DNA of 64,000 nucleotides from Crossaster papposus (Eukaryota > Echinodermata > Asteroidea > Velatida > Solasteridae): assembly GCA_037893245.1 (NCBI GenBank), contig JBAIAA010000101.1:1364001-1428000 (forward strand), written 5' to 3'. This document shows, piece after piece, positions 27,701 to 36,700 of the stretch (positions are counted from its first letter, which is position 1; the number at the start of each line of letters is the position of its first letter). The notes beneath the pieces were generated by a model. The model saw only the letters and a program-made list of their open reading frames with translations, was not told where the DNA came from and ran no database searches. Both the position numbers and the translations under genes were made by a program.

Positions 27701-30700
27701 TTTGTTGGTTCTTGGTTTTGAAATATCCAACCCAGCCAGTGGTGATTGACACAGGGGTTGACACAAGTATCACATGATGGCAATTGAACGCTCTCCTTAA
27801 CCAGTTCACGTTGAAATTGGCCGGGCGGCCGTCTCAAAGCAAAACAATGTAAGTTGTGTGCAAACCACATTAACGTGTAGCTCCTCCAACATTAATATAA
27901 TAGAAAGTAGCTTAAATACAGCTCTTACTAGTTTTCACAACTGGTGCGGAAGAAACAAGCTAGCTTTAAATGCCACCAAAACCAAATTCATGCTTATTGG
28001 TACTAGGCAGAAAATATCTAATGTTAATTTAAATGTATGCATTGCTGGTAGTCGTATTGAAAATGTGAAGTCTTATAAATGTTTGGGTGTAATTATTGAT
28101 GAAGCATTAAGTTGGGGCCCACATGTCGAATACGTAAGAAAAAATGTGGTGTCTAAATTAGGTATACTAAGAAGAATCCGTGATTGTATTCCTCAACACA
28201 GCCTACACACACTATTTGTAAGTCTAGTTATGTCAACATTAGAGTATTGTTGTACTGTGTGGGGAGGAAGGTACATATCTCACGATAATATGTTAAACAA
28301 ATGTCTCAAAAGAGCCGCGCGGATAATCCTTAAATGTACCTTTCTCACCCCTTCAGAGGATATGTTTGCTCGTCTTAATTGGGCCCCTTTTTCAAAAAGA
28401 GTCAAGTCAAAAAAGGCTATTCTTGTCTTCAAAAGTATCAACAAAATGACTCCTTTGTACATGACAAATATTTTCAAACCACTTACAGTAATTCGCGAAA
28501 CAAGGCAATCAACCCACACGGCACTGAAAGTTCCTTTCGCCAAAAAAGAATGCTACGCCACAAGTTTCGCTGTGAGTGGTGCAAATATTTGGAATAATCT
28601 GCCCGAACAATTGCGAACATTGGACTCATTAAGCACATTTAAATCAGAGCTCCGACATGCCATCTGAGTGTTAGATATTATGCCAATTGCGCTGATCTAC
28701 GGAGTTAGAACTTGGTTGCCACTATAATGTGGAGCCGGATAGGAATTTCCCCTTCTTATTTTTCACCTAAAAGGTTTTTTTATTTGGCGGGTTTTCGCCT
28801 ATCTCGTAAATCAGAATTAGTATTAATGTTTAGAATTCCTGTAATATCCTTGTATTTGTAATATGTACTGTTATTTTATTTGATGATGTATGCAGGGCCC
28901 CAATGAAAACCAGTTTTAAACTGTTTGGGCACACCCTGGGTAAAGAAATGGAATAAAATAAATTAGAGTTGAATTGTTTTGCCTTGAGACGGCCGTGGGC
29001 CCAGGCCCATTGTTTTTCACGAACCTCGAGACAGATTCAGGCTGGCATCTGTGGGTATAGCACACCCTGATAATTCCGGCCTCACTCACTGCAAGTCGGT
29101 CGCGGGCAGATATTTCTGGCCTTGCTCGTGACGTGTTTATCTGTCATTCGTTTTGAATTCCGGGAAAACGATGTGTGTATACACGTCATCCGACGCAAAC
29201 TGGTTATAGTTTTTGCTTTTTGAGCAAATGAAGATAATGCTGTTGTTTTTTTGTTTTTGTTTTTTGTTTTACAGGTAAAATGTTTAAGACCCGTGATCTG
29301 AACATGATTGTAGAGTTCTTTCTTATGTTCCACAAGGACAAGCCCATTGACTGGTTACTGGACCATATTCTCTTTGTCAAAGTTTGCAACCCAGAAAAGG
29401 ACCCTGTAAGTACAGCGCTTTTGTTGACTTTTCTATTTCCTTATATTTGTTTGTGTTTTTGTTTACTGAATAAACTATACTTAAATGTAGGATACACCAT
29501 TTGCACATTTCGAAAATATTTACTACCGATTTATTAAGAAATATCTTACTTATTTGAAAGTAAATGATGATTCTAGGCATCCAGCAAAATGAGCGCGCTA
29601 GATATCCTGTAATTATTCCGAAAAATATAATTTTATAAAACAAAATTCACAAATGCCGGACTGTGATAAAAACAATAATAACATAAGAATAACTGCCCGA
29701 TGGCGGTTGACAAAACAAACGCTGTTTTTCGTGATTTTCTCACCATCCATAATTGTAAAACAAATAAAATACATAAAATAAAATACATGTACAACCCCCC
29801 CAATTTCACCCATTAATGATAGTTCAAGCAATTACCAATGGTGTATCTTGCCTTTGAAACCAAATTTTAATAAAAAAGAAATGGTTCTTGAAACCCATAT
29901 GAAATTAGTGAAAAAGGCATTTAAAGTGTATGTGGTCCTTTCTTTGTACATTGTAATTTGGAAATTAGGGAGAAATATGTTTTCAATCAAGTATTAAAGG
30001 CAGTATTCTTGTTATCCATTCCATTCCTGGAAGCAAATCATGGCATTAATATGTTTTCAATCAAGTATTAAAGGTAGTATCCTTGTTATCCATTCCATTC
30101 CTGAAAGCAAATCATGGCATTAATATGTTTTCAATCAAGTATTAAAGGCAGTATCCTTGTTTTCCATTCCATTCCTGAAAGCAAATCATGGCATTAATAT
30201 GTTTTCAATCAAGTATTAAAGGTAGTATCCTTGTTATCCATTCCATTCCTGAAAGCAAATCATGACATTAATATGTTTTCAATCAAGTATTAAAGGCAGT
30301 ATTCTTGTTATCCATTCCATTCCTGAAAGCAAATCATGACATTAATATGTTTTCATTCAAGTATTAAAGGCAGTATCCTTGTTATCCATTCCATTCCTGA
30401 AAGCAAATCATGACATTAATATGTTTTCATTCAAGTATTAAAGGCAGTATCCTTGTTATCCATTCCATTCCTGAAAGCAAATCATGACATTAATATGTTT
30501 TCAATCAAGTATTAAAGGTAGTATCCTTGTTATCCATTCCATTCCTGAAAGCAAATCATGACATTAATATGTTTTCAATCAAGTATTAAAGGTAGTATCC
30601 TTGTTATCCATTCCATTCCTGAAAGCAAATCATGACATTAATATGTTTTCAATCAAGTATTAAAGGCAGTATCCTTGTTATCCATTCCATTCCTGAAAGC

Positions 30701-33700
30701 AAATCATGGCATTAATATGTTTTCAATCAAGTATTAAAGGCAGTATTCTTGTTATCCATTCCATTCCTGAAAGCAAATCATGACATTAATATGTTTTCAA
30801 TCAAGTATTAAAGGCAGTATTCTTGTTATTCATTCCATTCCTGAAAGCAAATCATGGCATTAATATGTTTTCAATCAAGTATTAAAGGTAGTATCCTTGT
30901 TATCCATTCCATTCCTGAAAGCAAATCATGGCATTAATATGTTTTCAATCAAGTATTAAAGGCAGTATCCTTGTTATCCATTCCATTCCTGAAAGCAAAT
31001 CATGGCATTAATATGTTTTCAATCAAGTATTAAAGGCAGTATCCTTGTTATCCATTCCATTCCTGAAAGCAAATCATGGCATTAATATGTTTTCAATCAA
31101 GTATTAAAGGTAGTATCCTTGTTTTCCATTCCATTCCTGAAAGCAAATCATGACATTAATATGTTTTCAATCAAGTATTAAAGGTAGTATCCTTGTTATC
31201 CATTCCATTCCTGAAAGCAAATCATGGCATTAATATGTTTTCAATCAAGTATTAAAGGCAGTATTCTTGTTATCCATTCCATTCCTGAAAGCAAATCATG
31301 ACATTAATATGTTTTCAATCAAGTATTAAAGGCAGTATTCTTGTTATCCATTCCATTCCTGAAAGCAAATCATGGCATTAATATGTTTTCAATCAAGTAT
31401 TAAAGGCAGTATTCTTGTTATCCATTCCATTCCTGAAAGCAAATCATGGCATTAATATGTTTTCAATCAAGTATTAAAGGTAGTATCCTTGTTTTCCATT
31501 CCATTCCTGAAAGCAAATCATGACATTAATATGTTTTCAATCAAGTATTAAAGGTAGTATCCTTGTTATCCATTCCATTCCTGAAAGCAAATCATGGCAT
31601 TAATATGTTTTCAATCAAGTATTAAAGGCAGTATTCTTGTTATCCATTCCATTCCTGAAAGCAAATCATGACATTAATATGTTTTTAATCAAGTATTAAA
31701 GGCAGTATCCTTGTTATCCATTCCATTCCTGAAAGCAAATCATGACATACATATTTTGTCTAGGTTTTGACAAAATAGATTTCTAACATGTTTTCAATTG
31801 GTCTGGTAAAAAAAATAAGGAAAATGTTTCAGAGCACTTTTGCTGAAATAGTGTTTGTCTCCCCCCCCCATGACTTTTCAAAATTTTCAAACGGTGAATA
31901 TCATTTGGCTTTTCTGAATTGTAAGTTGAGTTTGCATTTACTCAGGTATAATGTACACAGGGGAAAATCCTGAGGTTGTTATGAGAGTGGTTTCTACTCA
32001 TTTCCCCAAAGTATTTGATTGGCATAATTACAACGGTGTGTAAACCATTCATGGCACAGCAGTTGTTATTATTTCCTAGTGTGCATATTGACAGAAGGCC
32101 CCTTTACAATCACACATAGCACAGCCAGGCACTTTGGCTGTAAAGTTATGGTCAACTTTAATTAGAACTGGTTACAGAGTTTGAATCATTTGACTTTAAT
32201 CATAAATCAGTGTTTGAAACATCGGTTGCATCGTTTTCATTGATTTTTAACCAGTTCGCGCCGGGATTATTTTAACATCACCGAGCCAAGGCGCGAGATT
32301 ATTTTTAACAAAACTTGATCCGAGGCTCAGGCCAATGGTACCGGAAATCACCCCCACTCAGGCCACGCATTGCTTGCTGCTGTCAGACATTTCCGGCCTT
32401 GCTCGTGACGTGTTTATGCGTCATCCATTTTGAATCTGGGGAAAACTTTGCATGTATATTTATTTGTATGTCCTCCGGCGCGAACTGGTTAAATAAACGA
32501 AATGCCAATGAATGGGTTTCTGTAATTTGTAAAACAAAAAGTTTCATATATAAATTTTAGAGCTAAGACCTCTTCAACTGAAGTGAACAATTTATCACAC
32601 AGAACTATCAGAATCTATATGGAGGGCCCTTGTTTTTTTTGTTATTCATAAATACCTGAGACAGTTTAGCCATTCCTATTGGTCAAGATCTTAATACGTG
32701 CGAATGTTTAAATGGCCAATAAAACATTGTTAATGCCCTCGCTTTCAGCTCAGACATTAACACTTTCATGCCCATGAGCTGGTTTTAACCAGTTCGCGCC
32801 GGATGACGTATATAAACGCAAAATTTTTCCAAAATTCAAAACGGATGACGCATAAACACGCCAAGTTCAAGTTCGGAAATGTATGTCAGCAGCGCGCAAG
32901 GCCGGAAATGCGTGGGTGTGCTTCCCGGCACTATCAGCCTGAACACGCTTCGGATCGAGTTTCGTTAAAAATAATCCCGCCCGTCGGCTCGGCGTTGTTA
33001 AAATAATCCCGGCGCGAACTGGTTAAACATACTTGTTTAAAACCACATTTTGATTCCCAATTTTCTTTCCTGTCATGCAGAAACACTGTAGCAGAGAAAA
33101 GGCAGCTTACCGAATCCGTTACAAACCGTCCCAGTTCCAGCATATAGGACTACACTCATCTCTCAAGGGAAAAGTACAAAAATTAAAGGTTAGTCACAAT
33201 GCCTCATGAAATCTGCATCAATAGTTAAAGGTAGAATACACCATTTGCAGATATCGAACAATTTTACTACCAAATTATTAGGAGATATCTTACATATTTT
33301 AAAGTAAATAATGATTGTAGACATCTATTAATTTTTCGGAACAATTATAGAATAATATAATAGTAAAATAGTATAATAGTAAAATTATAATACTCTAAGT
33401 GTTCCGAAAAATTGAATGTTATTAAAACAAATTTGCGATGATCGTGAAAAAAATCAAGAACAACAAAAGAACCACTTTATGATGCCGGCTGAAAATGAAC
33501 GTAGTTTTTCTTGCTTATTTTTTTGTCATCTATGATTGTAAAACTTTGGACAGGTCAGTTGAACAATATTTACTATAAAAAACAACCCCCAAATCTACCC
33601 ATCCATATTAATTACCAAGCAATTACCAATGGTGTATCCTACCTTTAAGACTTCTTACGGTAGTGTCTTGTGGAAAACATTTAAAAGATTTACAAGATAA

Positions 33701-36700
33701 TTCCCTGATTGTAAATCTAATGACTATAACCATTAAACTAATATTTGTTGTCTTCTCCAGGATAAAGACTTTAAAAAAGGTTTCAAGCGCCAGTTTACCC
33801 ACATCAACCCTAACGCTGAGGTTTCCTCAACCATTAATCACTATATGAAGTACACACTACTCAAAGCCTACCAAGGAGAGGATGTATTCTGGGGAACAAC
33901 GCCATCAGCCGGCGACCTACTAAAGTTTAAATTCGTTCCACCAATTACAATACAAGAGTAAGTAAAAGTAAAAGAGTTAACCAGTTTGCCCCTGATTATT
34001 TTAACATCACCGAGCCGAGGCGCGGGATTATTTTTAACGAAACTCGATCCGAGGCGGGTTCAGTCTGATGGTACCAGGAAGCACACCCACGCATTTCCGG
34101 CCTTGCTCGTTGCTGACAGACATTTCCGGCCTTGCTCGCTGCTGACAGACATTTCCGGCCTTGCTCGCTGCTGACGGACATTTCCAGCCTTGCTCGCTGC
34201 TGACAGACATTTCCAGCCTTGCTCGTGGCGTGTTTATGCGTCACCCGTTTTGAATCTGGGGAAAACTTTACGTTTATATACGTCATCCGGCGCGAACTGG
34301 TTAAGGGTGTATTCAGACATTTCTGGTCTAAATTCCACTCACAAGATATTGAAATGAGCTTTGACAAAGGCATGTCAATAATCTTGATCTGCAGTTACTT
34401 TTAACTTGACTAGTGATGGCCTTGTCTACATGGAAATCCTTCGTCTGAGATTTGTAACACCTTTTCCTATCCAAGTGAAGTTCAACTGCCCCAATCTTTC
34501 AAAATCTACCAGCAGTTTTATTAAGGATCTTTAAGGATTGAGGAAGGTGATTGTCAGCTGCTCTTTGTCAAGATGAATTTATCAAATGACCAAATATGGG
34601 ATTTACTGAGATTTGTTGGGATTTTCCTGACTTCTGAATTTTTATCCGTATTTTTCTGATTTCTGAACTTGGTATTTTGCATAGTTGTATTTGAGTCACT
34701 GAAAGTCTTTTCAAAAGTCCAGTCACAAGTCCAGTCACAAGTCCTTTCACAAGTCCAGTCACAAGTCCTTTCACAAGTCCAGTCACAAGTCCTTTTACAA
34801 GTCCAGTCACAAGTCCTTTCACAAGTCCAGTCACAAGTCCTTTCATAAAGCCAGTCGCAAGTAACTAGTTAAGAAAGGAAGCTTTTGTTAATAGTTTATT
34901 TGAATAGATAGTGACTTGACTTGAAGGAATTGCAGGGAATTGCAGGGACTTGAATACAACTCTAGTAATCATTACGAACTACCTCAACCAAATCTTTTGA
35001 TTTCCTAGACCTGTAATTTACTATTCATCATCACCCTTGGATATGTATTTGAGTCTGACAGCCGTACCATGTATTGTCTCGTGACAGATTTCAATTTGTG
35101 AGCAGCAACGAGCAAAATCCAGGCGACATGTTTTACAACACAATAGTTGAAGTGCTCCCAAGCTATCAGCAACAAAAGAAAGAAGGCATCTTAGAAGCAG
35201 ATGACAGCAAAGATGACCAGAAGAACCGAACAGAAGACGGTTACATTCAAGTTGGTAAGACCTGATGGCGGGACTCCCCCGTAAAATTTATTCCTTGTCC
35301 TCTTTTTCCAATTTTATCCACAAAAAAAGGTCATATACACCATTTGCAGACACCCAAACAATTTAGTACCGAATTATTAAGAAATATCTTACTTATTTGA
35401 AAGTAAATAAAGATTTTTGGCATCCAGCAAAATGATTGCGCTAGATATCCTGTCATTGTTTCAAAGGCAATCGCGAAAAAAATTACAAATATGTGACCTG
35501 TCACCACGAAACCCGGACAAAGTTGCAACCATGCATTCCATATAAACTGCGTGTGAAGTCATTTTTGCATGGGATCATCGATTTTTAAGTTTCCATGTTT
35601 TTGTTATCTTAAAATATTCACGGAGCATATCCCAAAAAACAAATACAGTCTGATCACAATAAAGACGTATTTTAACCCTTTTTCCGAACGGTGGTTGTAT
35701 ATAATTACAAAAGCACTTCCTGCACAAAAACCTTGTTTTCTCTGTTTGGCTTATGATTGATCCTGGGTCTTAATCTCCTTGCAGGGCATTACAGGGAAGG
35801 GCTACCCACATAAGTTATATATCATTCAAAAGCTAATGAACAGGATAATTTGAAAATATCATAAACCCGAAATTTATTTTGTCAACTTTGTCCGGGTTTC
35901 GTGGTGACAGGTCACATATATAAAAAAGAACTGCCCGACAATCATTCAATCAAGAATAAACGCTGTTTTTCTTGATTGTTTTCTCGGCATCCATTATTGT
36001 AAAACTTCAGACAGGTCAGTTAAACGATATTTACTATAAAATACAACCCCCCAAATCCACCCATTCCTGATAATTCAAGCACATACCAATAGTGTATACG
36101 ACCTTTAAATTGTGATTTTTTAGTAATACAAAAGTTATGATTTTTTTAAGACAAAATCGTACAAATAATTGAGCTCACGTCTAGATACTTATTAGTAAAG
36201 ATCTCTGTCAAAGACGGCCATCTCTGTAGGAGAACTTGAACTTCATTATCAACACAATCATGCACGCGTTGTGCAGTGTGGAAAACATGTGCGCTTGTTG
36301 CTCGAAATGTGTTTGAAATAGGGCGCAACCGATGTGCGTTATGCAAGTTGACGCTGAAAATGCACATGGCTGATCTGTAGGAAGTGACATCATTTGAGAG
36401 CGCCCTATTTTCAACTGAATACAATTCATTATATGCAGTCCTGTAAGGGCCCACAACCAGCCTACCCAAAGCAAGGTTGCAGTCGAGTCCCTGCAAGTCC
36501 GTTCACAAGTCCTTTCGTGAAGCCAGTCACAAGTCCTTTCATAAAGGCAGTCACAAGTAACTGGATGAACAATGACAAAGCTGATTTGAATAGCTTGTGA
36601 TTTAAATTATAACTGGAGGACTTGTGATGGACTTGCAGGGACTTGCAGGGACTTACAGGGACTTACAGGAACTTACAGGAACTTACAGGGACTTGCAGGG

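Larger units (their letters stand above)
27797..29208 (+). mobile_element. family A relic (old subfamily) split by insertion
   Basis: Left end TTAACCAGTTCACG..GAAATTGGCCGGG stops at 27825. The right part resumes at 28996 with GGGCCCAGGCCCATTG, GGCATCTGTGGGTATAGCAC and ends CGTCATCCGACGCAAACTGG. Confidence 0.68.

Noticed and set aside
29974..31747. 74-bp repeats as CRISPR repeat plus spacer
   Set aside because: All parts of the unit are conserved; no unique spacers.
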